64,000 nucleotides of DNA, taken from the NCBI GenBank assembly GCA_907165275.2, contig OU015670.1:9327501-9391500 (forward strand), in the 5' to 3' direction. Source of the stretch: Zygaena filipendulae (lineage: Eukaryota > Arthropoda > Insecta > Lepidoptera > Zygaenidae). Below are positions 12,068 to 25,800 of this stretch, piece after piece (position 1 is the first letter of the stretch; each line of letters starts with the position of its first letter). Made by a program: the position numbers and the translations under genes. A model generated the notes under the pieces. It did no database searches and was not told the origin of the DNA. It saw only the letters and a program-made list of their open reading frames with translations.

Positions 12068-12235
12068 TTCCCCGACGTTCCATCCGCGTTAATTTCGGAG
12101 TTCCCGCGAGAATTCCGGGACTATGTTCTTCTCCATACCCCTGACAACGTGTATTGCAAAATTTTATGATGATCGGTTGAGCCGTTAAGGCGTGAAAGCG
12201 TAACAAACAAACAAATTCACTTTCGCATTATACCT
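12068..12235 (-). mobile_element. Helitron-like short repeat
   Basis: GTTCCCGCGAGAATTCCGGG core and GGCGTGAAAGCGTAACAAAC block, reverse orientation, without a clear CTAG end. Confidence 0.65.
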
Positions 12236-12703
12236 AATCGGTTTCACTGGATCTCAGGATTCCCGCGGAATCTCATTGATGTATGGAGATAAAAAAAAAA
12301 TCTCGAGTAAGGCTCCGCTCTCTGAATTACACATAAAACCAATAGGTAACTTTGTATTTTTTTTAAGGAAAGTGACTAATCTCAATTTTTTTGGATAACT
12401 TTTTGTAAAAAAAAACTAAGTTTTTTTCAAATTAACAGTATTAAAATTAGCTGCAATTTTTATCATAAGGATATTACCTATACTATCTTTCAGCTTTCAG
12501 TTTGGTTCGCAAATGCACTCAGTCGTTAGATAAGGACATGGAGTTTAATTGGTCCATGATAAGGATGAATGAAAGAGCAGCTTTGTTTTTAAAATCTTTA
12601 CTTAAAATTAAGTAATCATTAAAAAGACTCTGAGTACGGCCGTTATCTAAGTCTTCACACTTTAAAATAAAACCTTTCTACCAATGAACTTTTGGTAAAT
12701 TCA

Positions 12704-12928
12704 GGGCAGGACCCTTATTCAGTATGACCAACAAAATTCCTCGCCCATAACGCGCGTCCCAAAACCCAAACGGTTCAGGTGAGAAAATACTAGAAATTAA
12801 TGTTCTGTACCTATGCCATAACAAACGTTGTAAATATGTATGTTTTTGGAAGTAAAACTTTTTTTGAGAACGAGGGAAAGACATTTTTTGTGGCGTCTTA
12901 TCTTAACGCGGCGTGTTATGGTTATATC
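12704..12928. mobile_element. GGRCCCTTATTCA inverted-repeat MITE, one end decayed
   Basis: Starts GGACCCTTATTCAGTATGAC and shares CCATAACGCGCGTCCCAAAA and the GGCGTCTTATCTTAACGCGG end with the intact copy at 32308-32538. Confidence 0.7.
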
Positions 12929-12929
12929 T

Positions 12930-13221
12930 TCTATGCTAATATTATAAAGAGCAAAAGTTTGTGAGCTTGTGACACGTTGTAGGGGGTACTCTCTGGATCT
13001 ACTGAACCGATTTTGAAAATTCTTTCATTTATAGGGTAAGTAGGTACTTTTACTTTAGGTATATCCCGGAAATCCCGCGGGAACTCCGGAGTTTGTGAGG
13101 TTATCTATTTATTATAGATAGGAAGCTAAAGTGATCCTGAGTGACATAGGGTGCTTTTTATCCCGGAATTCCCGTGGGAACTCCGAAATTACCGCGGGTA
13201 AAACCGCGGAGGTCAGTTAGT
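12930..13221 (+). mobile_element. Helitron-like repeat, internally repeated
   Basis: Starts GCTAATATTATAAAGAGC and ends TTACCGCGGGTAAAACCGCG followed by CAGTTAG. It contains two copies of the CCCGCGGGAACTCCG core. Confidence 0.7.
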
Positions 13222-13241
13222 AGTGAAAAAGGGCCCAGCAT

Positions 13242-13466
13242 AGCTAAGATGCGCGCCACGATATGTTTATCGAACGAAAGATAAAATTGTCGACACGACA
13301 AATATTTGTGGGCGTCCAAGCAAAAAAGCGCAGTAGTGGGGTATTGAGATAAGACTAGGTCGGTTAAACATTTTTTACCACTGGTAGACAAAACGATATA
13401 TGTAATATGTCGACGAGAATCGATAAAATGGCGCGTTAAAATTTTATCGTGTTGCGCATCTTAGCT
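13242..13466. mobile_element. Short MITE-like element with 19-bp inverted ends
   Basis: AGCTAAGATGCGCGCCACG at 13242-13260 returns inverted at 13448-13466 with two mismatches. The interior (about 13301-13365) resembles one arm of the GTGGGCGTCCAAG element at 17563-17938, suggesting nesting. Confidence 0.5.
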
Positions 13467-14204
13467 CCGCAGGACGTTAACGGACGGTCCCTAAGAATAA
13501 TGCTCAAGCGCGAATAGAGGGTTGGCTGAACCCGCGACCCCAGCACTGCTCATTAACTCCCAAGCACCACTACACCAATGATGACGTCAAATAAGAGACA
13601 TACAGATATAATTTTAAAATTTTAATGATTATGTAATCGTTCAATTTAAAATTCAAATAATGTAGATAATTTAAACAATGTGTAGGTGCGTACCTCACCT
13701 TTATTTTTAGGTATAATAATTGGATTAATAATGAGTTTCTTCTATATTAAAAACTTATTTTATTTGGTGTGGTCATAAAAGGAACAAAAAGTTGAAAAAC
13801 GTGTCTTCTACCTCGGCCAATTTAATAACCACAAGAAGCCAATGGTTCGTATATTCCATCTGTTGGTCTTTTTAATATGAGTATTAGGTATTTCATTTAA
13901 AAATCTTAAAATATTAAACCATAGTGACGTCGCGCGTCGTAGGCGCAACGTTTCGAATAAAAAAATCAGTCAAAAAAAATTAGAACAATTTTAGTATTAA
14001 TTTTTTTAATGTTCTGAATTGATGCCCCTTCTAGACAGCAGTAGATCCAGAGATTACCCCCTACAACGTCACAAACCCACAAACTTGCTCTTTATAATAG
14101 GTAGATATAAGATAGTATAGATGTACGGACACGGGAATTCTAATCTTTTATTATAAGTATGTACCTACGTCCTACTTAGTGTATAATCATAAAATCTATA
14201 ATAA
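13467..14204. other. Gene-free spacer
   Basis: Only a partial reverse Helitron-like fragment (about 14042-14122) was recognised. Confidence 0.4.
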
Positions 14205-14570
14205 TACTAGCTGTCCCCCGCGATTTCATCCGCGGTAATTCGGAGTCCCCGCGGGAACTCCGGGAAAAAGTACTCTGTCCTTCTTTGTACCCTTGACAGT
14301 AGCTTACGGTGATTAGCGGTTTCCCGTATTAATTCCGGAGTTCCCGCGGGAATTATTTATTTATTTATTTAAACTTTATGCACTTCATGGTACAAAAGGC
14401 GGACTTAATGCCACAGTGGCATTCTCTGCCAGTCAACCTTCAGGTAGTACAGTAGTACACTATCCTATCTTTTAAGTTGGACCATATTATAAATGGTTAC
14501 AAAATTTTGTCAAAATCCGTTCAGTAGTTTCGGAGTCCATCGCGGACAAACAACGTGACACGTGATTTAT
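14205..14570 (-). mobile_element. Helitron-like repeat split by a retroelement tail
   Basis: Starts ACTAGCTGTCCCCCGCG and carries two CCCGCGGGAA cores. At about 14352-14447 it is interrupted by (ATTT)n followed by AAACTTTATGCACTTCATGG, the look of a non-LTR retrotransposon 3' tail inserted in reverse. Confidence 0.65.
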
Positions 14571-14728
14571 ATATGTTAAGAAGATTAAGAAGATGAAACA
14601 AACACTTACCTAGCTAATTACACGTTTTCACAGTCATGTGATATACTTAGATTGGAAACAAAAATAACACTGTAGGCTTGTACAACTAAGCACTGGAATA
14701 ATCTTATTGCATTGCAAATACCTACCTA

Positions 14729-14895
14729 ACTAGCTGTCTCCCGCGGTTTTTCGCGGAGTTCCCGCGGGAATTCCAGGATAAAATATACGTATGAACCTTT
14801 CTGTTGAATCACTCTATGTATTAAAAAAAAACGCATCGCAATCCGTTGCGTAGTTTTAAAGATCTAAGCATACCCTAACAGACAGACAGCGGGAA
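14729..14895 (-). mobile_element. Helitron-like short repeat
   Basis: ACTAGCTGTCTCCCGCGG start and TTCCCGCGGGAATTCCAGGA core; the distal end has decayed. Confidence 0.65.
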
Positions 14896-15609
14896 GCGGC
14901 TTTGTTTTACTGTGTAGTGATATTACCTATACTTACACACAAAGTAATTAATAAGTAAATCCCATCTAATATTATAAATGGAAACATGAGTTTGTTCGTT
15001 TGTCACGGTGTCACGGGACCCTGCCCCCTTAGCCAAGTTGACAATCTACAATCGTTACGTATAGAAAACTAAGGAACGAATCGTCACGTCACGCGGTCAC
15101 CCAAAACGGGACTTTTGATTGGACGGTTTTACGCCACCACGTGATATTTCGTGCCTTTGCAAGTATTCTATGCGTTAACGATAATAATTTTATTTGCTGA
15201 CCGTTTTGGGGAACCGGAAGCAAAAGCTTTGACGAGAGCCGGCTCACTAATTAAGTGTATAAGAGCTCATTTGTAACTAATTAACATCCAGTATAATTAT
15301 GCAAGGTCAACATCTAAATCAAATCGTACATAAAAAATTATATCTAGCAAATGTTTTTCCTGTATAGGTAACTACACGATATAGCAAATGCGGATGTGTA
15401 ATTTGAAATAAAAACTTTGGCGGAACTTTTTGGCGGAAATCGAAAGTGCCGCGGTTAGGTCACCTACGTCATTTTTGAGTCGATAAAAAAAAATATGAAA
15501 AATTTATTATACTTACTATACATATTTTCAGTGAAGTTATGATTCCTTAGATACACATCGAAACCTTTGAGAAAGCATCAAATATTCAAACCACACAATG
15601 TGGTTGAAA

Positions 15610-15880
15610 TACATTATTTCACCCGCGTGAGTTTCGGAATTCCCGCAGGAACTCCAAAACAGTCTAATTTTCTCCTTAAAACATCAGCTAACTAGCTTTG
15701 AAAGTCCCGTCAAATTTGGTCCAACCGTTTCGGAGTATCAGCCGCGTAAATTTCGGAATTCCCGCAGGAACTATTTTCTTCTAAAATAAAATTAGCCTAA
15801 GTTACTCCTTTTAACATCATTTATCTACCATTGAAAGTTCCGTTAAAATCTGTCCAGCCGTTCCAGAGATTAGAGTAGCT
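15610..15880 (-). mobile_element. Two degraded Helitron-like units in tandem
   Basis: CCGCGTGAGTTTCGGAATTC (about 15622) and CCGCGTAAATTTCGGAATTC (about 15740) each lead into CCCGCAGGAACT. Confidence 0.55.
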
Positions 15881-16020
15881 AAGACAGACAAAAATAATTT
15901 TTTTTATGTAAGTAGGACGTACCGTACTGCCATTACGCATTGAGTAAAAAGCTGTTAATTTGGAATTACGAATTTGATAAAAAATTGGATAAAAAAGTGT
16001 GTAAAAACAAAAAAAAGGTG

Positions 16021-16053
16021 TTTTGAATTGAATTGAATTGAATTGAATTGAAA
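16021..16053. repeat. (GAATT)n microsatellite
   Basis: Five to six perfect GAATT units, followed by AAAGAACTTTATTTGACACA, which resembles the tail of a retroelement. Confidence 0.85.
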
Positions 16054-16273
16054 GAACTTTATTTGACACAACACATGGATAGTTACAACATAATGTATTA
16101 ATCCCAACCCAAACACAAAGAATTATTTGGCATACAACCACATTGACCGCACGCACAGCCTGATCGAAATTCACAGGTGGTGGAACCAGCTCTCTCACTA
16201 TTGTGATATTACAGGTGATATTTCACACATCTACTATTTTTGCTTCTATTTCGAACTGTATTTTTAATTAAGT

Positions 16274-16578
16274 ACTAGCTGTGCCCCGCGGTTTCACTCG
16301 CGCAAGTTGCGGAATTCCCGCAGAAACTCCAAAGTAGCCTAATGTATTCCTTATAACATCAGCTAATTAGCACTGAAAGTCCCGCAATGTCGGTCCAACC
16401 GTTTCGGAGATTCACCCGCGTGAGTTTCGGAATTCCCTCAGGAACTCCAAACTTCTTTTATATAAACCTTGTCTTGACAATAACGAACACAAAAAAAAAC
16501 ATTATCCAATTTGGTGCAGTCGTTTGGAAGTTATGCGCTTAGCAACATATTTGGCGATTCATTTTTATTATATAGATA
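16274..16578 (-). mobile_element. Helitron-like repeat
   Basis: ACTAGCTGTGCCCCGCGG start, two copies of the core, and a distal end at TTATTATATAGAT. Confidence 0.7.
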
Positions 16579-16746
16579 ACGCTCTAGGCTCTAGGTATGT
16601 GTAAAAGGTAACTCTTCCGAAAATATTCTGTGTGCCAAATTTCATCAAAATTCGTCCATCCGTTTCAGCACGAAGGAGTAACATAGTCATAAACATAAAA
16701 GGGAGGGTTCTTTTTTACCCTTTGGGTACGGAATCCTAAAAAGGAA
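16579..16746. repeat. Interspersed repeat tail (GGGTACGGAATCCTAAAAA)
   Basis: Ends CCTTTGGGTACGGAATCCTA, like the end of the larger repeat at 20215-20900. Confidence 0.55.
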
Positions 16747-16806
16747 GAAATCCACAACAAACGCAACCGGCGTTGCCTTCATAGTCGAGACTCGAGAGCT
16801 ACGCCG

Positions 16807-16813
16807 CTCAGTC
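16807..16813 (+). promoter_or_regulatory. Candidate initiator of CRAL-TRIO gene 1
   Basis: A TCAGT motif (arthropod initiator consensus) lies about 62 bp upstream of the ATG at 16871. The paralogue has the same motif at a similar distance (about 29707), although the rest of the upstream DNA differs. Weak prediction. Confidence 0.25.
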
Positions 16814-16870
16814 AACTTTTAGTATCTATTCATCTTTAGAGTGGTGCGGTCGTATTAAAACTAGTGTACA

Positions 16871-19800
16871 ATGGAGCCGGTGCTATCGGACCCGGTGCTG
16901 CAGTTCCGCCCGGACACGGTGCGTGCGGTGCGCGCGATGTACGGCCTGGACGGGCCGGGCCGGATGGCGGAGGCCGTCCGCATACTGGGCGACTGGGTCC
17001 AGATGCAGCCGCATTTCAAGAAGAAAGACTTCAGTAAGCAACTATAGAACCAACTATGATAGATTTGACTTTTGTTACGACTGTGATAGAGGAATAGTGT
17101 GAAAAGAAGAAGTGGAATGAAAGATTTCGTTAAGTCTATCAACTAAGTACCCACTAGTTTTAATGTGATTTTGCAAATAAATTGTCTATCCCTCAGGAGC
17201 AGTAGGTACATTTTTCTGGATGAAAAGTACTTTTCTTGCCCTTGACGACGAGTGTACGTGACTTCATGAGGATCGGTTGAGTAGTTATGGCGTGAAAGCG
17301 TAACAAACACGTTCGCATTTCTACTAGCTTATACCCGCGTTAACTTCGAAGTTCCCACAGGAGTTCCGAGATAAAAGTACCCCAGTTCCTTCTCTGTATC
17401 CCTGACAACGTGTATGTTAAATTTCATGTATTTGTTTGTTCGTTGTTCGTTTTTCAGCATTGTCACCGAGTAAATATGCCTTTCATATCAATCAGATACC
17501 GGCAGGAGGTTGAAAAATAGTTTCCATATTTTAAAACGAACAACAGGCTTGTCTATCTATACTAATATGTGGGCGTCCAAGCTAAAAGGTACCAGTTCTC
17601 GACATTAAGTTTCCGAGATCCGAGAGCGGTCCGCGATTTTAATTGATTGATTGATGCTCAGTTTTCTTCAATTTCATATATCAATAAAAAAATCTATGTA
17701 AAAAGCAAGTAGAAGTGTGTTTTTTTTTATTTCTCATAAACTTTTAAAATGCCTTTTCTCCAATCAAGCATTTCAGAGTTTCAACTTCAAATGTCTGTAA
17801 AAAAAAACTGTGCTATTTTTTGAATATTTTTTTCAATCCTTACTATCAATTGACTATTCTAGATACCGAATCTAGTCTTAACTCAATACCCCATTACTGG
17901 TATCTTTTTACGTGGACGCTCACATATTTATTATCTTTACTAATATTATAAAGAGCTAAGTTTGTGAGGTTTTAGGGGCAATCTCTGTATCTAATAAACC
18001 GATTTTGAAAATTCGTTCACCTATAAGAAGCTACAGTGATACTTAGTGACATAAGATATTTTTTGTCCCGGATTTCCCGCGAGAACTCCAGACTTTGTGA
18101 GTTTGCGAGGTTGTAGAGGGTAATCTCTGGATCTAGTGAACCTATTCTAAAAATTATTTCACTTACGTATGGTACTTTTTATCCTGGAGTTCCCGCGGGA
18201 ACTTCGGAGATTGTGAGTTTGTGAGGTTTTAGGGGGTAATCGCTGGATTTACTGAACCGATTTTGAAAATTATTTCACTTATAGGTAGCTACAGTGATCC
18301 TGAGGGACATAGGGTACTTTTCATCCCGGCATTCCCGCGGGAACTCCGAAAGAACCGCGGGTGAAACTGCGAGGGTCAGCTAGTATTGTTATAAATGTGA
18401 AAATTGCGAAAGTAACTCTTGTCCGCCTGTTACTTAGGACACGCAACACATTATGCGAGAGTTCAATTATAATAATATGTATGGCTCTAAGAAAATAACC
18501 TCAATTTAACTCAGCAGATAAAATACATTGATTTACCCTTGAACAGATGCGTAATTAAACACGCTTATAAAAATGCTACGCGTTCAATTGTTTTAAGTTT
18601 GCTGTCAGCTCCCGCTCGCGTTTACCACTCGCAGATAGTCAGTGTATATTATGTTACTAGCTGTTACCCGCGGTTTCACCCGCGTAAAGAGTACCTACTA
18701 CCTATTCAATGTGCTTTTCTGTGCCCCTGACATCGTTTATGAAAAATTTTATGAGATTTCCTCCGTGGTAAATTCAGAGTTTCCGCGGGAATTCCGCGAT
18801 AAAAATCCCTATGTCCTTCTTTGTACCACCGACAACGTTTGTACAAAATTTCATGATAATCGGTTGAGCCGTTAAGGTGTGAAAGACAGACAGACAGACA
18901 GAGTTACTTTCGTACTTACAATATTATGTAGGGATTTCACTCAGGGATATTGTACCTTCCTACCAGAGAAATATTTTTTAGGAACGACTCAGAGGTACCT
19001 ACCAGAAATTATTCCTTGGTATCATGGACCAATAAAACTAGAGGCTTGACAATCGCCATGCTATCGAGCGTAATTTCGATACTAGTTCTAAATTAGAGCT
19101 CTAGATGGCGCCAAATTGCGCCAAAATTGAGAAAATCAAGCATCGGTGAACCTAAATAAACAGTTGCACAGTTTTTCATTGAGTAGGAGGATTAATATTG
19201 TAGTGATACGGCTGAATAGTAACAGCTGACGTATCGACAAGTCATTTCATTCATGTTTCCAAAGAAATATTTATTTTTTCTAACGCCATCTGTTCGCAAT
19301 TTGTAGAAACTATAAAAAGAAACTTGTCATTGACTAGCGAACCTAGCGGAAAAAAATTGCATCCTATAAGACAGCTCAGCTGTTTGCCACGCCATCTAGA
19401 TTTAATACAGTATTTTCGTTTTTTTTCGAGTCACGCTCGATAGTATGGCGATTGTCAGTCTTCTAGTTTTATTGGTCCATGCTTGGTAATTACCTCAGAA
19501 GAATAAATTACCTCAGAAGAATAACTAAAGCATATTCTTCTGAGGTAATTACTGTTGACCGATGGAGGTCACAGTGGTGGAGGTCGTAACGAATGCACGC
19601 CTGTTGCGTTGTTCGATATTTCAATCACCATTCAGCAGCCATTTTAAACGCTGCGTTTTTTTTTTATGTCATAGGGGGCAAACGGGCAAGTGGTACACCT
19701 GTCCTGATGGTAAGTGATCACCGCCGCCCATAGACATTTGCAACACCAAAAGGCATGCAGGTGCGTTGCCAACCTGTGGAATGGGGATGGGAAATGGCTT

Positions 19801-22800
19801 TCAAGTGGGGCTGCCGGAACACACCGTTAGGTGCTTGGCGACAGATTTGCAACTTGAAGGTGGTAGCTAGCCAGCCGGGCACTAGAAAGCGCCATACCAC
19901 CATACGACCTTAGTTTACCGGCTTAAACTGGGCTTAAATCGGGCTTAAACCCAGTGAATGTCCGTCTATAATGGCAAGCCTGCATATAACTCACAAAAAT
20001 ATACTAACTACATATTATATTATGACTTCTAAGGCTCTGTTGGGAACCCACTGAATTCAAATTCATTAATTTACAATTTCATATTAATTATGCTATAAAA
20101 AATGACTGTTTGAAGGTTAACCAGTATTTTTAAATTAGAAATAGGTAATCATTAACCTGCTAACGTGTCATTACAACCTTGGCACTTTAAGTTCTAGACA
20201 GATATTTTTTAATAAAACCGGCCAAGTGCATGTCGGATTTCACACATTTAGGGTTCCGTACGAAATGTAGAATATAAGAGCCGTCTGTGCGTGCATTAGC
20301 AGAGGCTGAATAATGAGGAGTCTCTTAAGTTAGATGTTACAGATTACTACGTTAACAGCAGTGGCTTGCCGCCGCAGCCACCCGCATCGCTTCCGTATGC
20401 TACAGGTTTAACAGCAAAATACAGTTGATTTTAACAAAGAAAATTATATAATTACAAAGAAAAACATCGAGTTATCAATATGTTTGTATTTGTTAGTAAA
20501 ATATACGTAATAAAAAATATTATCACCAAGTTTGAAGTTTACAGGTCAACGGAAAGTTGGCAAATACTTTGGTACAAAATATTGTAAAAAAGCTGACTTT
20601 GGCGGCTTTTCATGCTTTTGTTTTCCGATGTTTTCAAAAATCAAAAAACGATAAAAGTTATCTACTCAATGAGCTCTATTCAACGACGCCTCATTCGATT
20701 CGGTAGATAACAAAAAGTTTTTGAGCCCCCCTTAAAAATATATAATTTTTTTTTTTAATATACGTGTACCTACTGTACAAACTTAAAGGCTTTTACAGTT
20801 TGGCGGTGAAACCCGTATGACAGACGACGGACAGACGGACGCGCGAGTGACAGCTACAGGGCTCCGCTTGAACTCTTCGGATACGGAACCCTAAAAACTA
20901 CAAAAAAATGGTTGTGGGAAAAATAATTTAAAACAGCAAGCGTCTATCCTACTAATATTATAAATGTGAAAGTGTGGATGTTTGGATGTTTGTTACTCAA
21001 TCACGCAAAAACGGCTGAACGGATTTGGATGAAATTTGGCATGCACGTTGTCAGGGGTACAGAGATGGACATAGGGTACTTTTTATCCCGGAATTCCCGT
21101 GGTAACTTCAAAATTACCGCGGGTGAAACCGCAGGGCACAGCTAGTATTCTATAACTTAATGAATTAAAAACGAATAGCTGTCCCCTGCGGTTTTACCCG
21201 CATGCATTTCGATATCTCTGCGGGAACTCATTGTTCCGTGATAAAAAGGACCTATCCTATATCAATTAGGTGGGATTTCGTAGATTCCTATCAGTGAAAG
21301 AATATTTAGATTCTCTACATCCTGAACCTGATGTGGGTGTTCCACTCTCTTGTCGTCAGGTAAGAGGTATTTGGAAGCGACGATCATCGCTTGCAAGGGC
21401 TCCGTGGAGCGAGCCAAGTCGAAGCTGAACCAGTACTGCACTATCCGCACGCTCGTCCCATACTTCTTCGATAAATACGACGCCAAAAAAGATCTCAGTG
21501 CGAGCTGCTGCTTTGAGATTTGGTAAGTTGGAAAGAGAGGAAGAACAATAATTGAGCTAGATGACAACATTTTAATTTGTAGTCCGCATTGTAGTTTAAA
21601 CTAGATATACGTATAAATAAAATTTGAAGTTCTGTTTGTAATTGCAAATTAACAGCTTTTCACTAAATGCATATATCAAAAATCAATTTATAATTTTTTT
21701 CTCGGTCTGTCTGTCTGTCGGACTGTCTGTCTGTTTGTTCCGGATAATCTCTGAAACGGCTGAACCGATTTAGCTAGCAGATAGCTGATGCTACTTAGGC
21801 TACTTTTTATCCCGGAATTCCCGTGGGATCTCCGAAAATAATCAAAAAATACCCACATTGAGTTGAGATTATACACGAACGTAGCTATGATATCACGAGC
21901 AGCTCTGTGCGATTTATCTAAGTATTTTTTCAGTAATTCAATATTTTTTCTTTCTTTCTTTCTTGTTTAAAAGTTAAAACAACTAAAATAACATGCTCCA
22001 AGAGTAAACTGAAAGTAATTTAATCATCTTTTCAATATATTTCCTATATATTCATTTCAATTCAATCTAAGACTCTTTCTAGTCAAGGCCAATTAAACGA
22101 GCCCGAACTAGATGTGGTTGCGTCGTTGCATTACAAAGTTCCCATGGCCATCTTCCGACATTATATACAATATCTTCTGTCATAATAATATTGCATTGTC
22201 ATCCGAACTATATAGGTATTATAACTTCGTTACAAATTATAAAGTAAACTTAAAATTGACTTCTAAGATTTTGTTACATTGTCAGTCACAAAAGCACCTA
22301 ACATAATCGTGTTAAAACAAGTCGAGTTTACTTATAGAACCTTTTTTCAATATTCTTTAGCACGTATGTACCCTGTCAACCACATTGATATCGGAGTTCC
22401 CGCGAGAATTATCATTCTTTCTAATTACGGGATAAATAGTACATTGTTATCCTAGGGGTGAAAGGGTCTTTCTCCCGAGGGTAACACTGTGCTTTTCATT
22501 ACGAATGCAAGGAAAGTCAAAATAAAAATAGGAATTAGCTAAAGAAAAAATGAGTGAAGATCGGATAGTCGCTTGACACTTTCCCACCTATTTCTTTTTC
22601 TTTGGCCGGCTAGCTATTCAGCCAGTATTTTTTATTTACATTGTGGCGACCTAAAAAAAATATTATCTTTAATTATTAAGTATTAATTAAAGAAAATAAA
22701 AAAATATAAATAGGAATTAGCTTAAGAAAAAGTGAGTGAATTTTATTTTAATTAATACCTACTTAAACTTTACGTTATTTCAATTTTACATCGCGCTGGC

Positions 22801-25800
22801 TGTATAGAAAGTTGAAACATGGGTCAATAGAAATGTGAAAATAGACCTAGTTTTTTTTTAATAATTTGACAGTTGTCAGTTGAAAGCGATTCTCCCTAGG
22901 GCTGAAAAGGGTTACTTTCAACCCGCTTCTCAGGCAACTTCAGACCTACTTTCCGAGTATGAGTAATGAAAAGTATCTTACAGACTGCAGATGCAGAAAT
23001 AACATAGGGCCCTTAGCAGTTAGCACCATTTCGCCAAGATTTTTGGGTTTCCTGCGGTCAGTTTCAAGACTTGACGCGTTCATACTTATTTGCGTTTACA
23101 GCGAAATAGCAATTCTGCCCAAAATGACAGGAGATTATCATCGGGTGTTGATGACAGTGCTACATAACCATCCGCCCGTTACAGAGGAGTTCATAGCTGA
23201 CGTGTACCGATACGCTTACATGGTGAGAGTGTGGTCCTTGTTATTAAGAACTATGTATTTATCCAGAATCAATTTTACGATTTGATACTTGGCTTTAAGC
23301 GATCTACCGAGAAAAAGAATAGTGTTCAATTGTTTGAAAAGAACAGCCCAAGTGGCAGTTTCCATTGCTCTAACCTCAAAACTAATGGTACTTCTACGCA
23401 AACCCTCAGCGGTAGTGCTTGCGAGAAAATATTTTTAGCGATATTATATTTTTAGTCTAAACTACTATAAAATATGTCCACAAATTTCATGTTTCTAGCT
23501 TCGGTTGCGCGTTAATGAGTCACTAGTCAATGAGGAAACTTCTACGACTATTAAATATCTAACAAAAAAAAATAAGATTTAAGTTTACAAAACCTTGTTG
23601 GTACGTCTATGGTGTCTCCATTGTTAATTTAACATTCGATGTTTAAAATACTATATGACAATTTTTATAGCACATTTACAAAAATATCCTGAGCGGCGCG
23701 GCGAGCCACAGATAATAAAGAATGCATGTTGATGTGTTTTTAGATTTTGGAATATTTGAAAGCTCAAGACTACTGCAATGGTCTCTTGATCGTTCTCGAC
23801 TACACTGATATCAACCTCATGGAGGTGATCCCCAAAGTGAACCTGACAATCTTGGCGCAATGGTTCAAACTGTGCACTGTGAGTAGATATTATACCGAAA
23901 TGCAGCACCGCTGCACGCTGGTTTAGTAGACTGAAGACTCCGTCCAATATTCAAAATGAAGTCATAACAAGTGAAAGATGAAAAAATAAAATAGAAAATA
24001 GGCAATCATGAGGACTGTCAACAGAAGTGCGAAGACTTAAAACTTTTGAACATGCTCCTTTTTAAAATTAATTGGAATCAGATAAGGACATAGATAAGCA
24101 ATAGTGTGTTAACCCACATTGGAGAAATTTTGAGTAAATCGTGTTTTAAAATTATAGCGCCATTTTCTGTCATCATTTTTTATGTTCAATATTTAGTTAC
24201 ATACTTAAACAATGTAATAAGGTAGACATAGTTAAAAAACTAAAAAAACTCTCATAAAATCGTTCTGAATAGGTAACTTAATTTTGTGGGTTAACATGTT
24301 ATTGCTTATCTACGTCCAATTATTGTATCAATCATTAAAATTTCATAATTTTTGTTTTTTTTTTTTATTTCACATCTATTGGCACTCCGAGCAAAACTAA
24401 CAATATCGAATCGAATTATCACAAAGACTCGAATCATGATGGACAAACTATTTACACACCTACTATCTAACCGGCTAAGTGAGAGCCAGTTTTTTTTATT
24501 AGGAGATCAGTGTAAACGAAGAATCCAAATAAGATTTTTTGATTTAAGATTTGAACCGGGGATCTCATTGGACGCATGCTTTATCACTGGGAAAATAAAC
24601 CTTTCAGTGGCTAAAACTAGTAACAGACGATCCAACTTGGTTGGATCCAACCCAATTACCGCCGTCGTGCCAACCGTTCCGACATTGCTACAGACGTACC
24701 GACGGTTGGGCATCCAACCGTCATTTGCCTATGCACTGAAGAAGTGTACGGACGTCATGCCGCCTGCTCTTAAAACTTTCAAACAAAATTGTATAAGCTT
24801 GATTTCTCAAGTAATCTTTATTTGTTAAATCCCACAAACAGGGAAAGTCTTTATATAGTTCTAATAACTTCACAGTTATGTCGCGTTCAGAGTTTTGCTC
24901 CATCGTCGTCGCGTCGTACTTATTTATAATAATACTAGCTGTCCCCCGCGATTTCATCCGCCGTAATTTCGGAGTTCCCGCAGGAATTCCGGGAAATAGT
25001 AGGTACTCTATGTCCTTCTTTGTACCCGTGACAGTAGTTCACAGTGATTAACTGTTCCCCGCATTAGTGCCGGAGTTCCCGCGGGAATTCCGGGATAAAA
25101 ACTATCCTACCTTTTAAGTTTGACCATATTATAAAAGGTTACAAAATTTTATCAAAATTAGTTCAGCAGTTTGGGAGTCCATCGCGGACAAACAGCGTGA
25201 CACGTGATTTATATATATACACCGGCAGAATTAGCGGAACATAAAAAGGCAGAGTATAGAAATAATTACGTATATACATATATTAAAACAAATTATTATC
25301 AGGCATGAAGTAATAAACTAATATGCATCTTATAACATCGACTTTAAGAAGTTTTTAGTTAAATTTTATTAAAAGTAATCAAAATTAAAAAAAAATCTCT
25401 AGTTTGTGAGAACACAGACAATGTTGCAAATAAAAGTTGAATGACATAGGGGAAACACACGTTATTTATCGTTCATTTATTTAGTGTTAAAATCACAGTA
25501 ATCTTTAATTTGCAACATTATTTGTGTGCCCACAAATTAGAGAAAAAGTGTTTTTTTTATTATTATTTTAAATAAAATTTAATAATTTAATTACAAACTT
25601 TTAAAGTGTTGAAAGATGTATATTAATTTATTACTTCAAGTCTAATTATTATTTGTTTTAATATATATACGTAATTATTTCTATACTCTGCCTTTTTATG
25701 TTCCGCTAATTCTGCCGGTGTGTATATTAAGTTTGTTTAACATCGAAATAATAAGTATTACGTAGTTGTAAGTTGTACGTAGTACTTATCATTTACTTTT

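Noticed and set aside
21262..21570. 102-codon minus-strand open frame
   Set aside because: Antisense shadow of CRAL-TRIO gene 1 exon 2.
24352..24828. 158-codon open frame in intron 4 of CRAL-TRIO gene 1
   Set aside because: It spans the edge of a transposon, with no domain or splice support.
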